Below are positions 34,915 to 45,330 of a DNA stretch of 64,000 nucleotides, in pieces. The translations under genes were made by a program, and so were the position numbers. Positions within the stretch are counted from its first letter, which is position 1; the number at the start of each line of letters is the position of its first letter. The DNA lies in assembly GCF_022815605.1 (NCBI RefSeq), contig NZ_JALGRP010000001.1:157715-221714 (forward strand), written 5' to 3'. Source of the stretch: Microbacterium sp. VKM Ac-2923. GTDB taxonomy: Bacteria; Actinomycetota; Actinomycetes; Actinomycetales; Microbacteriaceae. The notes beneath the pieces were generated by a model. The model saw only the letters and a program-made list of their open reading frames with translations. It had not been told where the DNA came from and searched no databases.

Positions 34915-35071
34915 CTCTCTCCAGCGCGCTCCCCGGGAATGTTGACCATCCACAACGACCCCGCGGTCCGCCACCCGGCAGGCTTGTCGTCGATCCACAC
35001 AATGATTGCCCGGTCGTTGTCGAACACCTACCGTTATCGCCATCCCTGAGCCCCGTCGAGAGGTGCCGACA

Positions 35072-37174
35072 ATGACCGACGCCGCCGTCCGTCCCACCAC
35101 GCCCGCCACGAGCACGCGTACGCCCGTCGGAGGCGCGCCCACTGCGGCGCACACCGCCGCGGAGGCCGCAGAAGCCCGCATCGACACCGAGCGGGTCACC
35201 GACCTGCTGCTCGGCACGTGGGCCGAAACCCGCCGCCAGGCGCGCGAGATGATCAAAGACCCCGCGCTGTGGCGGGACGACAGCCTCGGCATGGACGCGC
35301 ACCGCGAGCGCACGCTCAGCCAGCTGCACCTGCTCGTGCAGAACAAGGCCGTGCACCGGGCCTTCCCGAAGCGCTTCGGCGGCGAGGACGACAACGGTGC
35401 GAACATCGCCGGCTTCGAGGAGCTCGTCGCGGCCGACCCGAGCCTGCAGATCAAGTCGGGTGTGCAGTGGGGCCTCTTCGGTTCGGCGGTGTTGCAGCTC
35501 GGTACGGCCGAACACCACGAGAAGTGGCTGCCCGGCATCATGAGCCTCGAGATCCCCGGTGCGTTCGCCATGACGGAGACCGGTCACGGATCCGACGTCT
35601 CGGCCATCGGGACGACCGCCACCTACGACGCCGACACCGAGGAATTCGTCATCCACACCCCCTTCCGTGGCGCGTGGAAGGACTACCTCGGCAACGCCGC
35701 CCTGCATGGCAAAGCGGCGACCGTGTTCGCGCAGCTCATCACGAACGGCGTCAACCACGGCGTGCACTGCTTCTACGTGCCCCTCCGCGACGAGGACGGC
35801 GCCTTCCTCCCCGGCATCGGCGGCGAAGACGACGGCCTGAAGGGCGGTTTGAACGGCATCGACAACGGCCGTCTGCACTTCGACGACGTCCGAGTGCCGC
35901 GCACGAACCTGCTCAACCGCTACGGCGACGTCGCCGCCGATGGCACCTACTCGAGCGACATCGCCAGCCCCGGACGTCGGTTCTTCACGATGCTCGGCAC
36001 CCTCGTGCAGGGTCGTGTGTCGCTCGACGGCGCAGCCGCATGGGCCTCGGCCATCGGCCTGATCATCGCCATCACCTACGGCAACCAGCGCCGCCAGTTC
36101 GACTCCGGCAGCGGCACGCCCGAGGTCACCCTTCTCGACTACGGCAAGCACCAGCGTCGCCTGCTGCCGCGCTTGGCGACGACATACGCCGAGATCTTCG
36201 CGCACGACGAGTTCCTGCAGAAGTTCGACGGCGTCTTCAGCGGCGCCCTCGACACCGACGCCGATCGTGAAGACCTCGAGACCCTCGCCGCCGCACTCAA
36301 GCCCCTGTCGACCTGGCACGCGCTCGACACGCTGCAGGAGTCGCGCGAGGCCTGCGGTGGACAGGGCTTCCTCTTCGAGAACCGCCTGGTGGGCCTGCGC
36401 GCCGATCTCGACATCTACGTCACCTTCGAGGGTGACAACAACGTCCTCCTCCAGCTCGTCGGAAAGCGCCTGCTCGCCGACTACGCCCGTCAGTTCACCG
36501 GCAAGGATGCCAGGCGGCTCGCCGCCTTCGCCGTCGGGCAGACCGCGGGCAAGCTGTTCCACGGGGCCGGGATGCGTCAGCTCGGTCAGGCCGTCAGCGA
36601 CTTCGGCTCGACCGCCCGCTCCGTCGAGAAGGGCTTGCGCGCCGAGCAGCAGCACGAACTGCTGACCGGTCGCGTGCAGCAGATGATCGCCGACATCGCG
36701 GGACGCTTGCGCCCGGCATCCAAGCTCTCCCGTGAGGATGCCGCTGCGCTGTTCAACGAGAACCAGTCCGAGCTCATCGAAGCGGCCCGAGCGCACGGCG
36801 AACTGTTGCAGTGGGAGGCGTTCACCGACGCCATCAACCGCATCGACGACGCCGACACCCTGCGGGTGCTCACCTGGCTGCGTGATCTGTTCGGTCTGCA
36901 GCTCATCGAGAAGCACCTGGCGTGGTACCTCATCCACGGGCGCCTGTCGACGCAGCGTGGGGCTGCCGTCTCGAGCTACATCGACCGCCTCTGCGCGCGG
37001 CTCCGCCCGCACGCGCAGGATCTCGTGGATGCCTTCGGCTACAGCCCCGAGCACATCCGCGCATCGATCGCCTCGGGCGTCGAGGACGACCGCCAGAACG
37101 AAGCGGCATCCTACTACGCGGCGCAGCGAGCGGCCGGCACTGCACCGGTGCCGGAGAAGAAGCCCGGCCGGTGA
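35072..37174 (+). CDS. Acyl-CoA oxidase/dehydrogenase family protein
   Basis: This flavoprotein of 700 residues has acyl-CoA oxidase size and layout: an N-terminal helical part, a beta-barrel with AMTETGHGSDVSAIGTTATY (FAD and substrate binding) and DVRVPRTNLLNRYG. The C-terminal helical domains carry LQESREACGGQGFLFENRL and VTFEGDNNVLLQLVGKRLL, a strong oxidase signature. It would oxidise acyl-CoA at C2-C3, passing electrons to oxygen (oxidase) or ETF (dehydrogenase); actinobacterial members are often annotated as oxidases. The ATG at 35072 has GAGAGG upstream. No other beta-oxidation genes are adjacent. Confidence 0.9.
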   Translation: MTDAAVRPTTPATSTRTPVGGAPTAAHTAAEAAEARIDTERVTDLLLGTWAETRRQAREMIKDPALWRDDSLGMDAHRERTLSQLHLLVQNKAVHRAFPKRFGGEDDNGANIAGFEELVAADPSLQIKSGVQWGLFGSAVLQLGTAEHHEKWLPGIMSLEIPGAFAMTETGHGSDVSAIGTTATYDADTEEFVIHTPFRGAWKDYLGNAALHGKAATVFAQLITNGVNHGVHCFYVPLRDEDGAFLPGIGGEDDGLKGGLNGIDNGRLHFDDVRVPRTNLLNRYGDVAADGTYSSDIASPGRRFFTMLGTLVQGRVSLDGAAAWASAIGLIIAITYGNQRRQFDSGSGTPEVTLLDYGKHQRRLLPRLATTYAEIFAHDEFLQKFDGVFSGALDTDADREDLETLAAALKPLSTWHALDTLQESREACGGQGFLFENRLVGLRADLDIYVTFEGDNNVLLQLVGKRLLADYARQFTGKDARRLAAFAVGQTAGKLFHGAGMRQLGQAVSDFGSTARSVEKGLRAEQQHELLTGRVQQMIADIAGRLRPASKLSREDAAALFNENQSELIEAARAHGELLQWEAFTDAINRIDDADTLRVLTWLRDLFGLQLIEKHLAWYLIHGRLSTQRGAAVSSYIDRLCARLRPHAQDLVDAFGYSPEHIRASIASGVEDDRQNEAASYYAAQRAAGTAPVPEKKPGR

Positions 37175-37212
37175 GCTACTGACGGGCGGCGGGTCGTGAG
37201 ACCCTACCCGCC

Positions 37213-37413
37213 TCAGTGGCGACCGAGTGCGCGCAACCTCACGATCGCGAGGATCGTGACGAGGATGCCGGCGACGAGCATGATCACGGCGAACCACGGG
37301 GGACCGCCCACGGCGAACGCCACGATGCCGACGACCACCATGACGACGGCCAGGACGAGGCCGATGAGCAGGGAGACGCGGGTTCGCCGGGGACCCATAG
37401 GGATGCTGTGCAT
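37213..37413 (-). CDS. Small two-helix membrane protein
   Basis: This is a 66-residue protein with two hydrophobic helices (about 14-34 and 39-58: WFAVIMLVAGILVTILAIV) and a basic C-terminus RLRALGRH. No family is recognised. The ATG at 37413 lies six bases from TACCCT, and the divergent tag gene uses the same kind of start 79 bases away. It faces the acyl-CoA oxidase gene tail to tail. Confidence 0.7.
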   Translation of the reverse strand: MHSIPMGPRRTRVSLLIGLVLAVVMVVVGIVAFAVGGPPWFAVIMLVAGILVTILAIVRLRALGRH

Positions 37414-37419
37414 GCTCGG

Positions 37420-37425
37420 AGGGTA
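37420..37425 (-). promoter_or_regulatory. -10 hexamer for leaderless small membrane protein
   Basis: TACCCT on the minus strand ends six bases before the ATG at 37413. No ribosome site is present. Confidence 0.5.
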
Positions 37426-37479
37426 TCGGTCGGCGGGGGCGGTGTCTCGCGCGGGATCCACCGTGTCGGAGGCCCCACC

Positions 37480-37485
37480 TAGCCT
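37480..37485 (+). promoter_or_regulatory. -10 hexamer for leaderless tag
   Basis: TAGCCT ends six bases before the ATG at 37492. The spacer GGGAGC resembles a ribosome site but is too close to the start codon. Confidence 0.5.
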
Positions 37486-37491
37486 GGGAGC

Positions 37492-38085
37492 ATGAGCGAT
37501 CTGGTGACCGGTGCCGACGGGGTCCTCCGCTGCGCGTGGGCGGGCGGCGACGCCGAATACCAGCGCTACCACGACGAAGAGTGGGGGACGACGCTCCACG
37601 GCGACCGCCGGTTGTTCGAGAAACTCAGCCTCGAGGGTTTCCAAGCGGGCCTGGCGTGGATCACGATCCTGCGCAAGCGTCCGCGGTTCCGCGAGGTGTT
37701 CCACGGCTTCGAGCCGTCGACCGTGGCGGCTTTCGGTCCTGATGACGTCGACCGGTTGCTCCAGGATGCCGGCATCATCCGCCATCGCGGAAAGATCGAG
37801 GCCGTCATCGGCAATGCGGGGATCGTCGCCGGCATGGGGGAGGGCGAGTTCGACGCTCTGATGTGGTCGTTCGCACCCGCCGAGCACGCACCGCCCGGCA
37901 CCTTCGCCGAGGTGCCGGCCGTGACGCCCGAGTCGACCGCGATGAGCAAAGAGCTGCGCCGCCGCGGATTCCGCTTCGTCGGTCCCACCACGATGTACGC
38001 CCTCATGCAGTCCTCGGGCATGGTCGACGACCACGTCGCGGGGTGCTGGCGCGCGGTGGGGCAGCGGCCCGCGACACGCCGGTAG
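37492..38085 (+). CDS. tag: DNA-3-methyladenine glycosylase I
   Basis: This is a 197-residue base-excision enzyme that removes 3-methyladenine from alkylated DNA. Tag motifs are intact: CAWAGGDAEYQRYHDEEWG, LFEKLSLEGFQAGLAW, ILRKRPRFREVF, IIRHRGKIEAVIGNA and FRFVGPTTMYALMQSSGMVDDH. The zinc-site His and Cys near the end are present (DDHVAGC). Start at 37492 is supported by the TAGCCT spacing. It adds to the local cluster of nucleic-acid genes (recQ, helicase, UvrA-like). No SOS box is seen upstream. Confidence 0.95.
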   Translation: MSDLVTGADGVLRCAWAGGDAEYQRYHDEEWGTTLHGDRRLFEKLSLEGFQAGLAWITILRKRPRFREVFHGFEPSTVAAFGPDDVDRLLQDAGIIRHRGKIEAVIGNAGIVAGMGEGEFDALMWSFAPAEHAPPGTFAEVPAVTPESTAMSKELRRRGFRFVGPTTMYALMQSSGMVDDHVAGCWRAVGQRPATRR

Positions 38086-38097
38086 CCCCTCACCCGG

Positions 38098-38103
38098 TAG
38101 ACT
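38098..38103 (+). promoter_or_regulatory. -10 hexamer of second DEAD-box gene
   Basis: TAGACT within GGTAGACTGG is a good -10, but no clear -35 is found. If used, it gives a leader of about 165 bases to the helicase ATG at 38273. Confidence 0.5.
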
Positions 38104-38143
38104 GGTGGGCGGAGCTCTCGCTCCCAGCGTCGTCGAACGCACC

Positions 38144-38165
38144 GGCCCCCTCTTTCGGGGCCTTT
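38144..38165 (+). terminator. Terminator-like hairpin in helicase leader
   Basis: GGCCCC (38144-38149) pairs with GGGGCC (38157-38162) around a seven-base loop and is followed by TTT. It may end tag transcripts, or act as an attenuator within the leader begun at 38098. Confidence 0.5.
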
Positions 38166-38272
38166 GACCTTCACGGCGAACGGATGCGCCACTTGGCGCC
38201 TTCGCCCATTGCAGCCGCAGCATCGCGGCATCCCGAACCGCCGTGCGCGCGTGCGCCGCGGCAGGAGTATTC

Positions 38273-39820
38273 ATGACGTCTCAGACTTTCGCCGACCTCG
38301 GCGTACCCGCACCCCTCATCGACGTTCTCGCCTCGCAGGGCAAGAACGAGCCCTTCCCGATCCAATCCGACACCCTGCCCGACACGCTCGCCGGTCGTGA
38401 CGTGCTCGGTCGCGGCAAGACCGGCTCGGGCAAGACCCTCGCCTTCGCGCTGCCGTTGGTCGCGCGACTCGCGGCGAAGACCGACCGCCGCCGTGGCCGT
38501 CGCCCCCGCGCGCTGGTGCTGGCACCGACGCGTGAGCTCGCGAACCAGATCGACGAGGTCATCAAGCCCCTCGCCGCGGCCTTCCAGCTCACCACCACCA
38601 CCGTGTACGGCGGCATCAACCAGAAGCGCCAGGTCGATGCCCTCGCGACCGGCGTCGACATCCTCGTCGCGTGCCCGGGCCGCCTCGAAGACCTGATCAG
38701 CCAGGGCTTCGCCAACCTGGGTGACATCGAGATCACCGTGCTCGACGAGGCCGATCACATGGCCGACCTCGGCTTTCTCCCCGGCGTCACGCGCCTGCTC
38801 GCCCGGACGCCCGGCGACGGCCAGCGTCTGCTGTTCTCGGCGACGCTCGATAACGGCGTCGACAAGCTGGTCAAGCGGTTCCTGCGCAACGAGGTGCTGC
38901 ACTCGGTCGACGAGGCGCACTCGCACGTCGCCGCGATGACCCACCACGTCTTCGCCCCCGCTGACGCCGACGCGAAGAAGGACCTCGTCCAGACCCTCGC
39001 CTCGGGCACTGCGCGCCGCATCCTCTTCATGCGCACCAAGCACCAGGCCAAGAAGCTCGCGAAGGCCCTCACGGCCGCCGGCATCCCCTCGGTCGACCTG
39101 CACGGCAACCTGTCGCAGCCGCAGCGCGACCGCAACCTCGCCGCCTTCGGCGATGGCCGCGCACGGGTTCTCGTCGCCACCGACGTCGCGGCCCGCGGTG
39201 TGCACGTCGACGGCGTCGAACTGGTCGTGCACGTCGACCCGCCCGTCGAGCACAAGGCGTACCTGCACCGCTCGGGCCGTACGGCTCGCGCCGGCACCGC
39301 CGGTGACGTCGTCACGATCATGCTTCCCGAGCAGCGCCGCGACACCCTCGACATCCTGCGCAAGGCCAAGATCTCGGCCGCCCCGCAGGCCGTGACGCCG
39401 ACCTCGCCCCAGGTCGTCGCCCTCGTCGGTGAGGTGGCCCCTTACGTCACCCCCGAGCCGATCGTCGCGCAGCCGCAGGGCGGCGGACGCTCGCAGGGCG
39501 CGAACGCTCAGCGCAAGCGCGTCGAGCGCGCACAGGGCCAGGATGCCGCGTCGGCCGGCGGCGGACGCCGTCGTCGCGGACGCAGCGGAAGCGGCCAGTC
39601 GACCGAGGCTCCCGCCGCAGCCGGACACGCGCCCCAGGGCGGTCGTGGACAGGGCCAACGCTCCGGCGCCGGTCGCGGCCAGGGCGCCGGTGGCACCCAG
39701 CGCAGCGGCGCGGGCGCCGGTCGTGCGCAGGGCGCGGGTCGTTCGGCATCCGGTGCTCCGACGACCGGCATGGTCGTTGGCTCCCGCAGCCCCCGGACGA
39801 ACCGTCGCGCCCAGGGCTGA
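38273..39820 (+). CDS. DEAD-box RNA helicase with Gly/Arg-rich tail
   Basis: This is a 515-residue RNA helicase. The N-terminus holds FADLGVPAPLIDVLASQG and the Q motif PFPIQ. Then come motif I GRGKTGSGKT, PTRELANQI, CPGRLEDLI, the canonical DEAD at 158-161, SATL, ILFMRTKHQAKKLA, ATDVAARGVHV and HRSGRTARAG. The last 115 residues are a disordered Gly/Arg/Gln-rich tail (GGGRRRRGRSGSG, QGAGGTQRSGAGAGRAQGAG) suited to RNA binding. It is a paralogue of the 8.8 kb helicase with its disordered part at the opposite end. The ATG at 38273 has GGAG upstream. Likely roles are ribosome assembly and cold adaptation. Confidence 0.94.
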   Translation: MTSQTFADLGVPAPLIDVLASQGKNEPFPIQSDTLPDTLAGRDVLGRGKTGSGKTLAFALPLVARLAAKTDRRRGRRPRALVLAPTRELANQIDEVIKPLAAAFQLTTTTVYGGINQKRQVDALATGVDILVACPGRLEDLISQGFANLGDIEITVLDEADHMADLGFLPGVTRLLARTPGDGQRLLFSATLDNGVDKLVKRFLRNEVLHSVDEAHSHVAAMTHHVFAPADADAKKDLVQTLASGTARRILFMRTKHQAKKLAKALTAAGIPSVDLHGNLSQPQRDRNLAAFGDGRARVLVATDVAARGVHVDGVELVVHVDPPVEHKAYLHRSGRTARAGTAGDVVTIMLPEQRRDTLDILRKAKISAAPQAVTPTSPQVVALVGEVAPYVTPEPIVAQPQGGGRSQGANAQRKRVERAQGQDAASAGGGRRRRGRSGSGQSTEAPAAAGHAPQGGRGQGQRSGAGRGQGAGGTQRSGAGAGRAQGAGRSASGAPTTGMVVGSRSPRTNRRAQG

Positions 39821-39838
39821 CCCGTCCTTCACATCCTC

Positions 39839-39870
39839 GGTGCCCCCGCAGATCCGTCTGCGGGGGCACC
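39839..39870 (+). terminator. Terminator of second DEAD-box gene
   Basis: A perfect 14-bp stem (39839-39852 with 39857-39870) has loop TCCG and lies 18 bases after the stop. Confidence 0.85.
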
Positions 39871-39896
39871 GTCGTCTCCGGGCGCGTGCGGGGGAG

Positions 39897-39940
39897 GCCC
39901 CTGAGCTCGTCGAAGGGCCGGCGGCTTCGACAGGCTCAGC
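39897..39940. repeat. REP-like palindromic repeats, two copies
   Basis: A reverse copy, GCCCCTGAGCTCGTCGAAGG and on, is flanked by GGCCC/GGGCC-type arms. It is followed by a forward copy, GCTTCGACAGGCTCAGC, at 39924-39940. Confidence 0.75.
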
Positions 39941-40070
39941 GTCCGGGGTGGGCCGCGTCGCAAGGTTCTCGCGTCGCGCACGACATGTTCGTGACGCTTC
40001 CGGATGCCGCGGCGTCTCGCGGATGTCGGAGGTCTCCGCCACACTGGGTGACGATCCCGAGGAGGCACCC

Positions 40071-42410
<2,340 letters not shown>

Positions 42411-42463
42411 GCGCCGGCGTTCGAGCGAGAGTGGCGCGTCGGTCCTCAGTGCCTCCGGCCGAT

Positions 42464-42680
42464 CTCCAGGCTGCCGTCGACCGTGCGCGTTGAGATGCGC
42501 GTCAGGCCGAGTGCCGAGGTTGCTGTCAGCCGTGGGGGCTGAGTGTCGCGTCAGGCCGCGGCGCGTCGGGCAGGGTCTCCAGGCTGCCGTCGACCGTGCG
42601 CGTGGAGATCGGCGTCCGGCCGTGTCGTGTCGGGCCGTGTGTCGAGGTTGCTGTCAGCCGTGCGTGTTGAGCGTCGCGTC
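42464..42680. repeat. Nested tandem repeats reaching into the next gene
   Basis: Two element types alternate. Type A (CCAGGCTGCCGTCGACCGTG) occurs at 42464 and 42577. Type B (GAGGTTGCTGTCAGCCGTG) occurs at 42515 and 42643. A and B are themselves related. The last copy overlaps the final codons and stop of the minus-strand gene ending at 42654. Confidence 0.8.
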
Positions 42681-43130
42681 GTGGAGGTGCCGGTCGCCGT
42701 GCGGCAGCACCTTCACCATCACGCCGCGACGGCGCAGGTCGGCGACCGCGCGGGTCCCGTCTTCGCGCGTCGCGCCCAGCGCATGCACGCTCGCGACGAC
42801 GAGGACGTCACCGCCGGTGAGGGTTCCGAAGAAGCGATCGAGGCGGTTCGCCCACCCTTCCATCGTCTCGGGCGCGGGGTGACGGAAGCCCTCGATCGGC
42901 ACCCCGAACCGGGTGAGATCGTCGCGCTGCTGCACCACGGTCGGCATGTCGGGCCGCGAGACGACGAGGCCGACGAGCCGCGATCCGGCCGGACGCGCCC
43001 GCCACCAATCACGGTCGCTCTGCAGCTCGGTGAAGCACTTCGGACACTCGGCCGCCGTGTGGGCGTGAGCTACGGTGCCGGTCGCGGCGGCATCCACGGA
43101 TGACGGCATCGTCGGGATCGAATCGCTCAT
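42654..43130 (-). CDS. Degenerate serine-recombinase-like protein
   Basis: This is a 158-residue protein. After a 30-residue tail and a single CPKC pair, residues 50-145 follow the resolvase N-terminal fold: LVGLVVSRPDMPTVVQQRDDL, then GGDVLVVASVHALGATREDG and AVADLRRRGVMVKVL. A catalytic Ser could be the one in VVS, but the usual Arg residues (as in LDRLGR) are replaced by HAL and AT. There is no DNA-binding domain. It is probably a non-catalytic relative, not an active integrase. The ATG at 43130 has GGAGG five bases upstream. Its 3' end lies in a repeat. Confidence 0.7.
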   Translation of the reverse strand: MSDSIPTMPSSVDAAATGTVAHAHTAAECPKCFTELQSDRDWWRARPAGSRLVGLVVSRPDMPTVVQQRDDLTRFGVPIEGFRHPAPETMEGWANRLDRFFGTLTGGDVLVVASVHALGATREDGTRAVADLRRRGVMVKVLPHGDRHLHDATLNTHG

Positions 43131-43185
43131 GGAGACCTCCGCCTCCATTCTGCCTCACACCCGGCAGCACCAGCGGCTTCGTGCC

Positions 43186-43244
43186 GGGGCGCAAGATGTG
43201 CATCGGGGCGGACGCCGGACGCCCCACTGCACATCCCACGCCCC
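43186..43244. other. Long three-part hairpin between antiporter and recombinase-like genes
   Basis: Three stacked helices form one hairpin: GGGGCG/CGCCCC, then GATGTGCA/TGCACATC, then GGGGCG/CGCCCC, with symmetrical 3x3 and 2x2 internal loops and a nine-base cap (43211-43219). It lies downstream of the antiporter stop (43275, minus strand) and may end that transcript or act in the leader of the next gene. Confidence 0.8.
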
Positions 43245-43274
43245 GTCAGGCTCGCGGTCACGTCCTCCCGTCCC

Positions 43275-45023
43275 TCAGTCGTCCCCGCCGCCGTCGATGC
43301 GCAGTTCCAGGCTCAGTTGATCGGCATCCAACTCGGCGAGGGCGTGACGCAGAGCGGCGGTGCTGTAGCGGCCGTCCCGTCCCGCGTCCTGCAGGCGCCG
43401 GCGCATGGCCTCGATCGAAGCGAGGCGCAGCTCGAGGAAGTCGCGCACTTCCGCGGAGGCGTCTTCGTCCGGCGGCTGCACGATGCGGGCTCCCACGCGT
43501 TCGAGAAGCTCGGGTGGGAAAGACCCGCCGTCGCGCCGCCGGAGTGTGCCTCCGCGCAGGGCGTCGGCCGAGGCTTCGCGCAGCTCCGCGCCGAGCGTAC
43601 GCTGCTCATCGCGCGTCGGCCCCTCGCCCCCCTCCCCGTCCAGGCCGACCACGCGCACCACCGCGGGGAGGGACAGCCCCTGCAGTACCAGGCTGAACAG
43701 TGCGACGAGGAACGCCACGAAGATCAGCAGGGGACGTTGCGGGGTGTTCTCCGGCAGGGTCTGGGCGGCGGCGAGGGTCACCACCCCGCGCATGCCGGCC
43801 CACACGATGACGGTGCCGTGGCGCGCGCCGAGCGGGGCGTCGCGGTAGTAGTCCAGATCGGCCATGGTGCGGGCGATTCGGGTTCGCATCCACCCGATCC
43901 GGCGCTCCGTCCGGGCGGGATCCGCGCCCCGGATGCCGAACTGCCCAGGCGTCTCGCGGTACGCCTCCTCGAACCGGTCGAGACGCTCCTGGGCCCCCTC
44001 GATCCGACCCTGACTGTGCGCGTGGCGGCGCCCGCGGAGTCCCTGCACCCAGATCAGCCCTGCCACCCAGAGCCCGCGCACGATCAGCACGATCCCGAGG
44101 GCACTGAGTGCGAGCCACGTGCCGTGCCACAGACCCTCGCGCTCACTGAGGTTGGCGCCCACGATGTCCTTCAGCTCGAGACCGAAGACGAGGAACACCC
44201 CACCCTCGAGGACGAGTTCGACCGTGCGCCAGTTCAGGCGGTCGCTGATGCGCTGCTCGGGCGTGAAGCGGCGCGCGGCCCCCTGGCCGGTGACGATTCC
44301 GGCGACGACGGCGGCCACCAACCCCGACCCACCGAGGTGCTCGGTGGGCAGGTAGGCGATGAACGGGACCGTGAAGCTGAGCGCCGTGTTGGCGGCCGGA
44401 TTCGCCAGCCGCTCTCGCACGCGCAGGTTCACCCAGCCGACGACGGCGCCGAGCACGAGCGCGACGGCGACGGCCCAGGCGAAGTCGGCGACGGCGTCAC
44501 CGAATGCGAATCCGGACGCCACGGCTGCCACCGCTGTGCGCAGCAGGACGAGCGCGGTGGCGTCGTTGAGCAGGCTCTCGCCCTCGAGCATCGTGACGAC
44601 GCGGGGCGAGATGCCCAGCCGCTTGGCGATCGAGGTGGCCACGGCATCCGTGGGGCTCAGGATCGCCCCGAGGGCGATCGAGAGGGCGAGGCCCAGCCCG
44701 GGGATGACCGCCCAGAAGAACAGGCCCAGCAAGACGGAACTGATGACGACGAGCACCACGGAGAGCCCGGCGATCGGGGCGAAGTCGCGCCGGAACTCGA
44801 TGGCAGGTAGCTGGACGGCCGCGGAGTACAGCAGCGGGGGCAGCACCCCCACGAGGATGATCTCGGGATTCACCGCGAACGGCGGGACGAACGGCAGAAG
44901 GCTCACTCCCGCGCCCACGGCGAGGAGCACGAGCGGACCCGCCACGTTGAAGCGGGGTCCGATGACCGTGGCGAGCGCGACCACCACGACGCCGGCGATG
45001 ACGACGAGGAGGGGATCGATCAT
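43275..45023 (-). CDS. Na+/H+ antiporter, CPA1 (NhaP-like) family
   Basis: This is a 582-residue cation/proton exchanger. About 12 helices occupy residues 1-420, with LSPTDAVAT (unwound helix), EGESLLNDATALVLL (the ND ion-binding pair) and GMRGVVTLAAAQTLP. A 160-residue cytoplasmic tail follows, helical and charged (ELREASADALRGGTLRRRDG onward), likely regulatory. It would control sodium tolerance and cytoplasmic pH. The ATG at 45023 lies six bases from a minus-strand TAGCCT, so it is probably leaderless. It stands alone, between a repeat tract and the structured spacer. Confidence 0.93.
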   Translation of the reverse strand: MIDPLLVVIAGVVVVALATVIGPRFNVAGPLVLLAVGAGVSLLPFVPPFAVNPEIILVGVLPPLLYSAAVQLPAIEFRRDFAPIAGLSVVLVVISSVLLGLFFWAVIPGLGLALSIALGAILSPTDAVATSIAKRLGISPRVVTMLEGESLLNDATALVLLRTAVAAVASGFAFGDAVADFAWAVAVALVLGAVVGWVNLRVRERLANPAANTALSFTVPFIAYLPTEHLGGSGLVAAVVAGIVTGQGAARRFTPEQRISDRLNWRTVELVLEGGVFLVFGLELKDIVGANLSEREGLWHGTWLALSALGIVLIVRGLWVAGLIWVQGLRGRRHAHSQGRIEGAQERLDRFEEAYRETPGQFGIRGADPARTERRIGWMRTRIARTMADLDYYRDAPLGARHGTVIVWAGMRGVVTLAAAQTLPENTPQRPLLIFVAFLVALFSLVLQGLSLPAVVRVVGLDGEGGEGPTRDEQRTLGAELREASADALRGGTLRRRDGGSFPPELLERVGARIVQPPDEDASAEVRDFLELRLASIEAMRRRLQDAGRDGRYSTAALRHALAELDADQLSLELRIDGGGDD

Positions 45024-45029
45024 GCACCG

Positions 45030-45035
45030 AGGCTA
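45030..45035 (-). promoter_or_regulatory. -10 hexamer for leaderless antiporter
   Basis: TAGCCT on the minus strand ends six bases before the ATG at 45023, with spacer CGGTGC and no ribosome site. Confidence 0.55.
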
Positions 45036-45208
45036 GCCCCCGGGTCTTCTCCCTGCGCACCGCGATGCCGTCGCCGTGCGAGCCTGCGTCCGTTGGCCCA
45101 CCGACCGGTGAGACGGCGTCCGGCTGACGAGACGGGTGCAGCCTGCAGCCGGGACGTCGGCGAGATGCCGTCTCGCGGCGACCGCCGGCTGCGCCGTTCG
45201 CACGAGCC

Positions 45209-45330
45209 GTGACCCCGCGAGTCGCAGCCCGCGACCTGGCGCGACCCGCGACCCGCCGCGACCCGCGACCCGCGACCCGCGACCCGGCGCGAGCCGTGAC
45301 CCGCGACCTGGCGTGACCCGCGACCCCGCC
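45209..45330. repeat. GC-rich heptamer tandem tract (CGACCCG)
   Basis: About 120 bases built of imperfect 7-bp CGACCCG units, with the most regular run at 45242-45286. It ends exactly at the kynureninase stop (45331). The rest of this 307-base spacer holds only the antiporter -10 hexamer. Confidence 0.85.

Noticed and set aside
40023..40070. ATG at 40023 as start of the UvrA-like gene
   Set aside because: It lacks a ribosome site and adds a non-conserved stretch. The GTG at 40071 has GAGGAGG and begins right before the conserved ABC domain.
42654..43130. Active site-specific serine integrase
   Set aside because: Catalytic arginines and the DNA-binding domain are missing, and no attachment site was seen.
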